Positions 21,851-32,578 of a stretch of DNA of 64,000 bases are shown piece by piece. How positions within the stretch are numbered: position 1 is the first letter of the stretch; every line of letters starts with the position of its first letter. The notes beneath the pieces were generated by a model. It saw only the letters and a program-made list of their open reading frames with translations. It made no database searches and was not told the origin of the DNA. This DNA comes from Branchiostoma belcheri. Lineage: Eukaryota > Chordata > Leptocardii > Amphioxiformes > Branchiostomatidae. Both the position numbers and the translations under genes were made by a program. The DNA is taken from the NCBI RefSeq assembly GCF_001625305.1, contig NW_017804242.1, forward strand, positions 4,254,933 through 4,318,932, written 5' to 3'.

Positions 21851-23850
21851 ATGGTTCGTTCTTACACCCTGCGGGGTGTTCTCTGTGGGTTGGTCTTCTG
21901 TGCTTTTGTATCCCTGGTGGTATCTGCTCCTCAAGCACAAAGGCAGAGTGTCTCAAAGAAGAAGATCGCCGTGCCACCAGAAAAAAAGGCTGAAGATGAC
22001 CAGCAAGGTAGGCAGGTTTCTTTTGTAATGCTACAAAATCAAAATAAGGCTAAAACTATTCCCTGAGAGCCTCATCTTTGACGTTGTGAACAACTGTCAA
22101 ATATATAATGTAGTTTCAATTTTATATTGCAGACAGGTCGTTTTTATTTGATTGGTTATTCATTTGTTCACCGGCTCGTTTACTTTTATTTGTATGTGTG
22201 AAGACATGGTCTAGATAAGTATATGATGAATTTTGTCCAATCCTCAGAAAATAAATGTAAATGACAAAAATAGTTCTGCTCGTAGAGTTTTATTTTGTCA
22301 CGGGTTAAAGGGTCAATTATCAGTTTCCAACGTGTAAACGAAGTTTTCATACCTTTTTGGAAAATCATTGTCTATGTGGTTTGTATTAAGAGTCAGTGAG
22401 CATTCGATCCTTTTGCATCAACAGGCCAGACCCTGGAGGAGATCCTCGACTCTCCATTGGATAAAGTCGACCTCGATGACAACCTGCTAGCAAGGTTTGT
22501 ATCCTATCAATTTAAATATTCATCTCTTTGATATTAATAAACCCTAGACCCATTGATATAAATTGTAATAAACACCCCTTTTTATGTTTTAGCATATTCG
22601 GGTTTAGTTATTTACTACGTAAAGATGCCATATTAATTTGTCAGTCAATTGTGCTAATGCTAACATTCGGTAATCGTAACAATGCATTTGCTCGAGGCTG
22701 CCTTAAACATAAGTTAATTAACTCATAGAAGCCCTGAAGCCGTGAAAATACCTTTTTCATTTTTCCAAACAGTTTGAAGCCACTGATCTACGGAGAAGGT
22801 GGCGTACAAACGTCAGATGACGAAGAAGAGGACGACGAAGGTGCCGCAGAATCATCTGATGAGGAACAAGAGGAAGAATCAAATGAATCTCTAGAGGGCG
22901 AAAAGCGTGGTGGAGCAGGGAGAGGAAAGGGCAAGAAGAAGAAGGGACAGAAAAGTAAGGGTCGAGGGAAGGGACTGATGAAACGTAGGGGATTTGATCC
23001 TGAAGACTCCACTGAGGATGAGGGAGAGAATGAAACAGACGCAGGCAACAAGAGAAGGGGTCCTCCAGAATGGCGAGGGCAAGGGCGAGGGGGAGGCAAG
23101 GGCCGTTTTCAAAAGAGCTATGTAGGTGGGAGAGGAGGCAAGCAAGATATGGAGGATCCTGAGGACGAAGACGAGTCAGAGGAAGAAGGGAGAGACAGTG
23201 GTGAAAGAGGGCGTGGTAAACGGGGTTCCAAGGGTAGAGGAGGACGTGGCCAAGGAGGCTTCAGGGGCCGAGGACGTGGCCAAGGGGGCCCAAAGGGCAG
23301 AGGAGGGCGTGGTCAAGGAGGCGACGGGGACGAGGAAGGCCAGGGGGGCCCAATGGGTAGAGGAGGAGGTTTTAGGGGCCGAGGACGTGGCCAAGGGGGT
23401 CCAAAGGGATGCCGTGGCCAAGAGGAAGACGGGAGCCAAGACGGATGTGGTCAAGGGGGTCCAAGGGGTAAAGGGGGGCGTGGTCAGCGGCGTTCCATGG
23501 GTCAGGGGGGACGTGGTCAAGGTGGTCCAATGGGTCAGAGAGGACGTGGTCGAGGGGGTTCCATGGGTAAAAGGGGACGTGGTCAGCAGCGTTCCATAGG
23601 CCAGGGGGGACGTGGTCAAGGAGGTCCCATGGGTCAGGGAGAACATGGTCAAGGTGACTTCATGGGGCAGGGGGGACGTGGTCAAGGAGGCTTCATGGGG
23701 AAGGGGGGACGTGGTCGAGGAGGTTCCATGGGCCAGGGGGGACGTGGTCGAGGAGGCCCCGGGGGTAAGGGAGGACGTGGAAAAGGAAAAGGACGTGGCC
23801 AACAACGCGGTGGCCGAGGGCGCAGCCAAGGAGGTCCCATGAATGAATAA
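21851..23850 (+). CDS. Gene C3: full-length secreted acidic plus RGG/GRGQGG-repeat protein (434 aa)
   Basis: Exons are 21851-22007, 22425-22494 and 22773-23850 (TAA). Phases are 1 and 2, and 1,305 coding bases are open. Residues 1-26 are a signal peptide identical to C1, and residues 53-76 the acidic amphipathic exon 2 (TLEEILDSPLDKVDLDDNLL). From residue 76 comes SLKPLIYGEGG, then an acidic block at about 90-119 (runs of D/E/S), a Lys/Gly-rich block, a second acidic/Arg-Gly block, a third acidic block (PEDEDESEEEGR), and from about 220 to the end GRG/RGG repeats. The distal half has an 11-residue period of the type QGGPMGQGGRG (33 bp). It is very basic at the end and acidic in the middle. 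RGG tracts are usually nuclear RNA-binding (fibrillarin, nucleolin), but the clear signal peptide and family context argue for secretion. Function unknown; phase-separating matrix protein is inference. Confidence 0.82.
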
Positions 23851-24172
23851 GGCTAAACCACAGGATGGCTGTGCCAAGAAGAAGCATAGAAGAATCAGGA
23901 ACACATTTGACGAATAGGACCGAACTTGGCTTCTAATCCCTTGTGGTATTGGTACAAATGAATGCAGGAATAAGACGATGTTGTAGAAACTTCAGCTTAA
24001 TAGAAATTAGAAATGGCAAGCAGGTATCTGAATGAAATGCAAGAGGAGAAAACGACTATTAGATTGGAGAACGTATTAGGACTTTCTATCTATGACAACT
24101 AACACTGGCGTGGACACCTGCCTTAGTATGCTTTCATTTCAACCATGATGTCTACAATCTTTAGCAGAAGAA

Positions 24173-24178
24173 ATTAAA
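24173..24178 (+). terminator. Poly(A) signal of gene C3
   Basis: ATTAAA about 320 bases after the stop, followed by a TG-rich element (TTGTGTCTGTGTG). It is conserved in the second copy at 27236-27241. Confidence 0.55.
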
Positions 24179-24512
24179 GCTGTAAACGCAAAACATTTAC
24201 TTGTGTCTGTGTGTACATGTATATGTGTGTGTGTGTTTAACACAGTGCATCAACCTACGGCTTTGGTTAGTATTTATGTTGGGAAAATCTACAGCTTAGA
24301 GAATCTAGTAATAATAAAATATAAAATGGTCAGTAGACCATCAGATAAATATGACAACCCAGACAACAGTACACAATAGATAGGGACATAACATAGCATA
24401 GACATGATAATAAAACATAAATTACCTTATATACACTTAAAAAATTGAGGTCTGCAATAACTATCATATGAAAAGCATAAAGTGATGATGATGAAACATT
24501 GAAACTAGTCTT

Positions 24513-24748
24513 GTGGGGTCGTGTGGTGCACTGGCAGAGTGCTCGAGTCGGAACCAAGAGGTCCAGAGTTCCAGTCCTGACATGCCCCCGATCTTGTGCC
24601 CTTGGTAAAGGACTTAACATGACTTTCCCCACTTAAGTGAAAATATTGTCTGTCCTGTATATTTGTTTCTATGTGTTCGACACAACACCATCAGCCAGTG
24701 TCTCACGTGTGTTGTACTGTTTTAATGTCAATATATGAAAGTAAAATT
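24513..24748 (+). mobile_element. tRNA-derived SINE with 11-bp target-site duplication
   Basis: It is flanked by AAACTAGTCTT at 24502-24512 and again at 24749-24759. The head GGGGTCGTGTGGTGCACTGG...GAGTTCCAGTCC is tRNA-like (A and B box positions). It is followed by CCGATCTTGTGCCCTTGG and an AT-rich tail with ATATATG. The second copy of this region carries the same insertion with a 3' deletion (27709-27907). Confidence 0.85.
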
Positions 24749-25698
24749 AAACTAGTCTTTAATATCTAGATTATATAGATAACGACAACAGTACACAAAG
24801 ATTAGCCTCGAGATAAGATATGTTTTTTGGTGATATCAGGTTGAACGATTGCAAGACGCAGGAGATAGACAAACCAAGAGAGGGGCACAGAGAGGGGTGG
24901 GGGGAAGAGAATGAGAAAGATTCGATTCAAGGCAGTGTGATATTTTTATCATAACGTATATTGTGACATGAGGAAGAAAAGACTAGAGAAAAGAAGCAAT
25001 GGTAACTGAGCACGTTGGCTCCATACTTATCTACACCATTATTGTTGATTTGCTAAGTGAGATGATGATGCACATCTTTTTTGATACTTACGAACAAAGA
25101 TTTTAAAGGTGCAGTTGAGACTCAATGACCTCTCGTGGGAATATTCAGGACACGGAAAGTCCTTATCTTATAAAATCAACACGCTCAGAAGTTAATCATG
25201 TTTTTTTGAAAATCAAAGCAAGCTTTGAATCTGGCCACCGGAGTAGTGGGAAATTACTTCTGCTGGTAACATTCACTCTACATAGAGATAGATGTCCAAG
25301 GACAGCATTTCGTGGGAGCTTACGTGCGTATCCCATGGGAGAGAGAAACATTCTAACTTGATTTTAATCTTTGTACGCAATTGCAATTTTGTCCCTGTTG
25401 GTCCAAGGACACCACGGCAAATTTAATTTTACTTGAAACCTAATTCACAATGTTGGTTGATGAATATTTTGACTACAATGTACAAGGTTGATTGATGGAG
25501 CCGCAGGCCTATAGAACAAAGCCATGCCTTTTGTGCTGAGAGCTTGAGGTAGGAGGGAAAAGGGTAAAACATGGGATTTGTTTTTGCAAGAGTAGAAAGC
25601 AATCTAAAATTACGTCAAGGACACGAATTAAGTTTCAAACCCAGACAGGTAACGTATTAGATTTACAATTCTCGAGAACCATTCATAATGGCCTTTGC

Positions 25699-25701
<3 letters not shown>

Positions 25702-25767
<66 letters not shown>

Positions 25768-25777
25768 CTACTAGTAN
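25702..25777. repeat. (CA)n microsatellite ending at an assembly join
   Basis: About 64 bases of AC dinucleotides are followed by ACTACTACTAGTA and a single N at 25777. After the N the sequence starts in the middle of an RGG-repeat exon. This is the signature of two contigs joined at simple sequence. Confidence 0.8.
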
Positions 25778-26908
25778 CGAGGACGTGGCCAAGGGGGCCC
25801 AAAGGGCAGAGGAGGGCGTGGTCAAGGAGGCGACGGGGACGAGGAAGGCCAGGGGGGCCCAATGGGTAGAGGAGGACGTGGCCAAGGAGGTTTTATGGGC
25901 CGAGGACGTGGCCAAGGGGGCCCGAAGGGTAGAGGAGGGCGTGGCCAAGGAGGCGACGGGGACGAAGAAGGCCAAGGGGGCCCAATGGGTAGAGGAGGGC
26001 GTGGCCAAGGCTTCAGGGGCCGAGGACGTGGCCAAGGGGGGCCAAAGGGTAGAGGAGGGCGTGGTCAAGGAGGCGACGGGGACGGGGGTCCAAAGGGATG
26101 CCGTGGCCAAGAGGNNNNNNNNNNNNNNNNNNNNNNNNNNNNNNNNNNNNNNNNNNNNNNNNNNNNNNNNNNNNNNNNNNNNNNNNNNNNNNNNNNNNNN
26201 NNNNNNNNNNNNNNNNNNNNNNNNNNNNNNNNNNNNNNNNNNNNNNNNNNNNNNNNNNNNNNNNNNNNNNNNNNNNNNNNNNNNNNNNNNNNNNNNNNNN
26301 NNNNNNNNNNNNNNNNNNNNNNNNNNNNNNNNNNNNNNNNNNNNNNNNNNNNNNNNNNNNNNNNNNNNNNNNNNNNNNNNNNNNNNNNNNNNNNNNNNNN
26401 NNNNNNNNNNNNNNNNNNNNNNNNNNNNNNNNNNNNNNNNNNNNNNNNNNNNNNNNNNNNNNNNNNNNNNNNNNNNNNNNNNNNNNNNNNNNNNNNNNNN
26501 NNNNNNNNNNNNNNNNNNNNNNNNNNNNNNNNNNNNNNNNNNNNNNNNNNNNNNNNNNNNNNNNNNNNNNNNNNNNNNNNNNNNNNNNNNNNNNNNNNNN
26601 NNNNNNNNNNNNNNNNNNNNNNNNNNNGGGGACGTGGTCAGCAGCGTTCCATGGGCCAGGGGGGACGTGGTCAAGGAGGTCCCATGGGTCAGGGAGAACA
26701 TGGTCAAGGTGACTTCATGGGGCAGGGGGGACGTGGTCAAGGAGGCTTCATGGGGAAGGGGGGACGTGGTCGAGGAGGTTCCATGGGCCAGGGGGGACGT
26801 GGTCGAGGAGGCCCCGGGGGTAAGGGAGGACGTGGAAAAGGAAAAGGACGTGGCCAACAACGCGGGGGCCGAGGGAGCAGCCAAGGAGGTCCCATGAATG
26901 CTGAATAA
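25778..26908 (+). pseudogene. C4: partial second copy of the C3 last exon (5' exons missing, gap inside)
   Basis: From 25778 the frame reads RGRGQGGPKGRGG... in phase with C3, and it ends PMNAE before TAA 26906-26908. A gap of N (26115-26627) interrupts it. No signal-peptide exon, exon 2 or acidic part is present. Before the gap it holds more GGDGDEEGQGG-type modules than C3. After the gap it matches C3 almost base for base, except for short changes at the stop (an extra Ala and Glu codon). It is either a real tandem copy cut by misassembly or the other haplotype of C3 placed in series. It should not be counted as an independent gene yet. Confidence 0.65.
26115..26627. other. Assembly gap (513 N)
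   Basis: Unsequenced bases lie inside the C4 repeat exon. The size may be an estimate. Confidence 0.99.
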
Positions 26909-27542
26909 GGCTAAACCACAGGATGGTTGTGCCAAGAAGAAGTATAGAAGAATCAGGAACACATTTGACGAATAGGACCGAACTTGGCTTCTAATCCCTT
27001 GTGGTATTGGTACAAATGAATGCAGGAATAAGACGATGTTGTAGAAACTTCAGCTTAATAGAAATTAGAAATGGCAAGCAGGTATCTGAATGAAATGGAA
27101 GAGGAGAAAACGACTATTAGATTGGAGAACGTATTAGGACTTTCTATCTACTGTATGACAACTAACACTGGCGTGGACACCTGCCTTAGTATGCTTTCAT
27201 TTCAACCATGATGTCTACAATCTTTAGCAGAAGAAATTAAAGCTGTAAACGCAAAACATTTACTTGTGTCTGTGTGTATATGTGTGTGAGTTTAACACAG
27301 TGCACGAACCTAGGGCTTTGGTTAGCATTTATGTTGGGAAAATCTACAACTTAGAGAATCTAGTAATAATGAAATATAAAAGGGTCAGTAGACCATCAGA
27401 TAAATATGACAACACAGACAACAGTACACAATATATAGGGACATAACATAGCATAGACATGATAATAAAACATAAATTACCTTATATACTTAGAAAATAA
27501 CTAAGGTCCGTAATAACTATCATATCAAAAGCTTAAAGTGAT

Positions 27543-27675
27543 TTTTTTTATTCAAACTTTATTAATATTCACAAAGTTACATTAAAAAGAGGTACATAAT
27601 TGACATACATGTACAATCGTGTGACATAACAATCAAGGACAGTTTTTAAAGGTAACGTTATCTGAGGATTGTCTG
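27543..27675 (-). mobile_element. Small retro-insertion with 10-bp target duplication
   Basis: TTAAAGTGAT flanks it at 27533-27542 and 27676-27685. The insert begins with a T-rich run, read as the A-tail of a minus-strand element. The first copy of this region (near 24480) has the empty site. Confidence 0.75.
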
Positions 27676-27708
27676 TTAAAGTGATGATGAAAAATTGAAA
27701 CTAGTCTT

Positions 27709-27907
27709 GTGGGGTCGTGTGGCGCACTGCATGGCAGAGTACTCGACTCGGAACCAAGAGGTCCTGGGTTCCAGTCCTGACATGCTCCCGATCTTGTGCC
27801 ATTGGTAAAGGCACTTTACACGACTTTCCCCACTTAACTCAAGTGAAAATATTGTCTGTTCTGTATATTTGTTTCTATGTGTTCGACACAACACCATCTG
27901 CCAGTGT
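27709..27907 (+). mobile_element. tRNA-derived SINE, 3'-deleted copy
   Basis: Same insertion as 24513-24748, carried by the duplicated flank. The left AAACTAGTCTT is kept, while the 3' part and half of the right repeat are deleted (AGTGTAGTCTTTAG). Confidence 0.8.
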
Positions 27908-28859
27908 AGTCTTTAGTATCTAGATTATATAGATAACGGAAACAGTGCACAAAGATTAGCCTCGAAGATACGATTTTGACGATATCATGTTGAATGATTA
28001 CAAGACGCAGGAGATAGACAAACCAAGAGAGGGGCACAGAGAGGGGTGGGGGGAAGAGAATGAGAAAGATTCGATTCAAGGCAGTGTGATATCTTTATCA
28101 TAACGTATATTGTGACATGAGGAAGAAAAGACTAGAGAAAAGAAGCAATGGTAACTGAGCACGTTGGCTCCATACTTATCTACACCATTATTGTTGATTT
28201 GCTAAATGAGCTGATGATGCACATCTTTTTTGATACTTACGAACAAAGATTTTAAAGGTGCAGTTGAGACTCAATGACCTCTCGTGGGAATATTCAGGAC
28301 ACGGAAAGTCCTTATCTTATAAAATCAACACGCTCAGAAGTTAATCATGTTTTCTTGAAGATCAAAGCAAGCTTCGAATCTGGCCACCGGAGTAGTGGGA
28401 AATTACTTCTGCTGGTAACATTCACTCAACATAGAGGTAGATGACCAAGGACAATATTACGTGGGAGCTTACGTGCGTATCCCATGGGAGAGAGAAACAT
28501 TCTAACTTGATTTTAATCTTTGTACGCAATTGCAATTTTGTCCCTGTTGGTCCAAGGACACCACGGCAAATTTAATTTTACTTGGAACCTAATTCACAAT
28601 GTTGGTTTATGAATATTTTGTCTACAATCTAAAAGCTTGATTAATGGAGTCGCAGGCCTATAGAACAAAACCATGCCTTTTGCGCAGAGAGCTTGAGGTA
28701 GGAGGGAAAAGGGTAAAACATGGGATTTTGTTTTTGCAAGAGTAGAAAGCAATCTAAAATTACGTCACGGACACGAATTAAGTTTCAAACCGAGACAGGT
28801 TACGTATTAGATTTACAATTCTCGAGAACCAATCATACTGGCCTTGGCAAAAAAAACCC

Positions 28860-29640
28860 CACACACACAAACCTTGAACAGGTTGCATTACTGACATGAC
28901 TGATTACAATTTTTTGGCATATATCTAGGAATTTTGCTATGTACCTAATACTACCTGAGACAAGAACAAGAAATAGTGATGCCTTCAAGTACACGACTTA
29001 TCAACCAAGGATTAAGAGTGTCAAAAACTCATTTTATAGAAAGATTGTAGAGTGAAACTCGCTGCTATGAAGTACAGTAGGAGCACCATCACTAGGTGCC
29101 TAATGTGTGTTACGCAAAGGGGTGGTCACATCAGCTGTACAGTTACAGATACAGATGGCTATTTCATTGCAAATAGATCCAGTTAAAAAGCACCACTTTG
29201 TGTATTACTAGATCTTTACAGAGTAAATGTATTCCATTTCAAATGGATAGAGCAGCGTAGCACAGACTTGCGTCTTAACAAGTTGTGTGGTCAGCCAGTA
29301 ATTCAATGATGACGCTCCACAAACTAGTAATCATAGGTATTGATAGCAATTTTCTTGAAAATTACTTTTATCTCATTACCTGTGCGACACAACGAAATTT
29401 TATGCGGTCTAGATTAAACATAATCTAATCATCACTTGTTAGGTGATTGCAGACAATCACCTTACAAGACAGTAATCCCTAAAACTACATTATGGAATTA
29501 CATGTAAATCTTTCTTTAAACTTTGGAATGTAGACCGCACACAAACGTACGTAAGAACACGCAACAAGGGTGGTCCGCATTCTAGTTCAGAATTTCTCCT
29601 GTAGCCCTGGTGACATCCAGATGCATTCAAATACGGCACC
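28860..29640. other. Spacer before gene D, no gene seen
   Basis: AT-rich sequence with a short hairpin-prone stretch near 29440-29465 (GGTGATTGCAGACAATCACC). It contains no open frame with coding or splice support. Confidence 0.55.
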
Positions 29641-29643
29641 GCC

Positions 29644-29685
29644 AACCAATCACACGGCAGCACAGTCTCTCCATGACTATATATT
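29644..29685 (+). promoter_or_regulatory. CCAAT and TATA elements of gene D
   Basis: CCAATCAC at about 29645 is followed by TATATATT at 29678-29685, 110 bases before the start codon. The TATA-to-ATG distance is the same as in A1 and B. Confidence 0.62.
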
Positions 29686-29787
29686 TCGGGCCTAAAAGTG
29701 ACTCAAGCCAATTCGTATTCCAGAATTACACGTTCCTTGTGCGATCAGCACTTGGGCTACTAGCGTGGACAAGCAAAGGGGAAGACA

Positions 29788-31738
29788 ATGACGAGGCCAC
29801 GCACCTCGTGGGCTCTACTCTGGGGGCTTGCCCTCTGCGTGTATCTCGGAATGTCGGCATCCCATCCAATCTCTGAGCACAGGGACTACAACGGGGTAGA
29901 TGACTATCCTTATGAGGACGTAGCAGCAGCCCTTGCTTATGGAAAGGAGTCCGAAACAGGTTTGTGCTTTTGGTACTTCATGATTGTACTACTGTAGATG
30001 ATAGAAGCCCGATGTTAAAGTACTTATTAAAGCATGCGTAAAGGCTCTGCTATTTCAGTCAAACGGTACATTTACGAACCGTTTTTTTTCAATTGACTGA
30101 CATAACGGGACGTTTACGCATAACGCATTATTAATGTATGGTTGAATATTGAACATAATGCAGTGATGTTGAAGTTGCAAAAGTCATTGCTGTTGACTAA
30201 TGAGCCTATTTTTTTGCCAATAGCTGCTCTCCGTGATTGGAACACTCAGCTGTACAAGCGGGCCTTGCAGTCCTTTTATGATCAGCAGGAGGCCAACAGT
30301 GCAGTCATCGAGAGGTCAGTACTGCATGAGGCAGCGATGTATTTTTGAATATTCGTACACAAGTTTGAGTCACCGTTATACGTAAACACAAAATCCTGTA
30401 TGAACCAACAATATCTCCTGTATTTTTTGCAGCTTAGGTGTGCCGGAGAATACAGATGAAGAGGACAACGATCAAGATGAGCCATTTGACGAGCAGGCCT
30501 ATCTTGAGGAGGAACGAGCTGACGAGGAGAATGACGAGAGAGATCAAGAGCAGGAAGGTGACTTTGAAGAAGATGAAGAAGAGGAAACTGTGGGACAGCA
30601 AGATGAGGAAGGAGACGAGGAAGAATTCGGCGAAAATGAGCAAGACGAAGAGGAGCAAGTTGAGGATGGAAGCTACGAAGAAGTGGAAGATGAGGATGAT
30701 GGTGAAAACGAGCAAGATGGCGAAGAAGAAGATGAGGAAGAAGATGGAGAAGTGGAAGATGAGGAAGGGGACCAAAACGACCTAGACGAGGAAGAGGAAG
30801 ATGAGGAAGAAGTGGAAGATGGTGAAAACGAGCAAAGTGGCGAAGAGCAAGATGAGGATGGCGTCTATGAAGAAGTAGAAGAAGTGGAAGATGAGGAAGA
30901 TGGTCAAGGCGAGCACGCTGACGAAGAGCAGGATGAGATAGGAGGCCAAGAAGAAGAAACAGAAGATGAAGACGGTGAAAATGAGCAAGATGAACCAGAA
31001 GATGGGGAGACACGGTTTGAGGAAGGAGGTGATGCAGAGGTGCAAGATGCAGAGATCGGTGTAAACGAGCTGGGCGAAGAAGAGGAATCTGGAGAAAATG
31101 GAGATGGACAGGAAGAATATGAAGATGGTCAAGAGGAAGACGAAGATCGAGAAGAGCAAATTGGGGAAGAGGGAGATGACCAAGAAGATGACGAAGAGGA
31201 TAACCTGGACCGTCTTACGTTGCTAGCATTGGTAATGAGTGAAGGAGATGGCATTGAAGGTGGACAAGACGAAGGAGACAAAGAGCCTAGCGAGGTAGGT
31301 AACGGAGAGAATGCTGTTCATCTGCGTGAGAAACGATCAACCGCGCCAAGTGGGAGTCTTGTGCCCATTTCAGAAAGTGAATCAGATGGCAAGAAAGGCA
31401 AGGGGAAAGGAAAGAAAGGCAAGGGGAAAGGAAAGGGGAAAGGCAAGGGGAAAGGAAAGAAGATCAAGAAGATGGGAAAAGGTGGACGAGGTAAAGGCAA
31501 GGGAAAGAAGAAAGGAAAGAACCAAGCAGCCGGCATGGGAGAAGCTGGGCAACGAGGGATCAGTGGCAGTAGGCAAATGCGGCAGAGGAGTTCTAATCCA
31601 TTTAGCGGAAAAGGAAACAAGAGTTCATGCTCTAAGAAGCAAAGGAAGTCCAAGGGGGGAAAGAAGGGGAAGAAAGGAAAACGTGGTAAAAAGGGAAAAG
31701 CATCGACGCCCGTTACTGCTGGAATTGTCAAGGCATAG
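29788..31738 (+). CDS. Gene D: secreted precursor with Glu/Asp block, furin-type site and Gly-Lys block (522 aa)
   Basis: Exons are 29788-29959, 30224-30314 and 30433-31738 (TAG). Phases are 1 and 2 (split codon AG|C), and 1,569 coding bases are open. Residues 1-24 are a signal peptide (MTRPRTSWALLWGLALCVYL...). Residues 25-57 are acidic/Tyr-containing, and exon 2 (58-88) is an amphipathic helix (DWNTQLYKRALQSFYDQQ). Residues about 92-345 are almost continuous Glu/Asp with Gly and Gln, containing recurring ENEQ and YEEV motifs. A short hydrophobic stretch (LDRLTLLALVMSEG) follows. At 386-389 is REKR followed by Ser-Thr, a canonical furin motif R-X-K/R-R. The remaining 133 residues are Lys/Gly-rich (GKGKGKKGKGKG) and end STPVTAGIVKA. 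The gene shares exon layout and phases with the C genes. No known domain is recognised. Processing would release a polyanion and a polycation from one precursor. Confidence 0.82.
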
Positions 31739-32063
31739 ATCGCGTTAATAACCCTGGCCCGATGAGAAAACCCACTGCTACAAAGTATATTGTAACACAG
31801 CTTCAATGTATTTTTAGTATTTTCTGCGTGATTGCAAGCAAGTGCCTTCAGAGGTATGTTTCATTGGATAAATTGTCTCATGTATTGAATACCAACAATT
31901 ATTGCAATATTGGGCAATGTTATCATATCCCTTTTACAGTCAATAATGCTACATGAGACCACTTTGACGTGTATGGGACATATCTCAGATGGGCTCCATG
32001 ACAGCTGCATAGATTATCTGCACGATTCTGACTTACTTGGATCTTGACTATCAATCTGCTTTC

Positions 32064-32069
32064 ATTAAA
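32064..32069 (+). terminator. Poly(A) signal of gene D
   Basis: ATTAAA about 325 bases after the stop, with a TGTGTCTGTTCTGTTG element downstream. Confidence 0.5.
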
Positions 32070-32497
32070 ACATATAACAAATGTAATAATATTTCTGTGT
32101 CTGTTCTGTTGCGTATTTGATTATCTTATTTTTCCTTACGCTTGTAATTATTTGATAGTGTAAAATCTATAATTTAATAGTTACAGTAATAGAATGCGTG
32201 ATGAGTTAAGCCAATACCTGTCAATTACCCACCTACCTGGATACCTACCTACCTAGTCCCATGACCGACGCTGGTCGGGGGGGGGGTGACCTTGTAGCGG
32301 AGGTGTTGCCAGATCTTCCTGCCTTAGGTCCTTCCTCTCAATTAATAGCTTTGAATATAAATTCCTTTTAGGCAAAGCACATTGCAGTGAATGCCCTAAC
32401 CACAAAATGTCGAATTAGTAAAATTGAGATAGAGCAGATACAACGTTTAGTTAGTTCTGAATAGTTACCACATTTGTGAAAGGATTGTCGTAACAGG

Positions 32498-32578
32498 CGA
32501 CTATCAGGATTCGAACCCGGGACCTTTTGGGTCTGAGCAGAACACTCTACCGTTACGTCACACGACCCCATCTTGCAC
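32498..32578 (-). mobile_element. tRNA-like SINE head
   Basis: The minus strand reads GGGGTCGTGTGACGTAACGG...GGGTTCGAATCCTGATAG, like the heads of the other SINEs in this window. The body is missing, so it is a fragment and not a tRNA gene. Confidence 0.65.

Larger units (their letters stand above)
26909..28855. repeat. Second copy of the C3 3' flank (first copy 23851-25701)
   Basis: The whole 3' flank, including poly(A) signal (27236-27241), SINE and later unique sequence, is repeated with scattered substitutions and small indels (for example CTACTGTATGAC against CTATGAC). The copies end together at the CA-rich site (25702 and about 28860). Divergence by eye is a few percent, compatible with either allelic or recent tandem copies. 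A 133-bp insertion at 27543-27675 is found only here. Confidence 0.88.

Noticed and set aside
22773..23850. C3 as a nuclear RGG-box RNA-binding protein (fibrillarin-like)
   Set aside because: The spliced product starts with a clear signal peptide shared with C1 and C2, and there is no RNA-binding or methyltransferase domain.
23176..23904. Minus-strand open frame of 242 codons over the C3 repeat exon (and similar ones at 25628-26962)
   Set aside because: It is a by-product of the 33-bp repeat on the coding strand. It has no splice or promoter support and runs through a gap in the second case.
24513..24600. Functional tRNA genes here and at 20760-20846, 27709-27790 and 32498-32578
   Set aside because: They have only tRNA-like A and B boxes followed by a shared SINE body. 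One is bounded by a target-site duplication.
30282..31806. Minus-strand frames opposite gene D (His/Leu/Pro-rich)
   Set aside because: They are the complement of GAG/GAA/GAT-rich and AAG/GGA-rich coding. No independent evidence.
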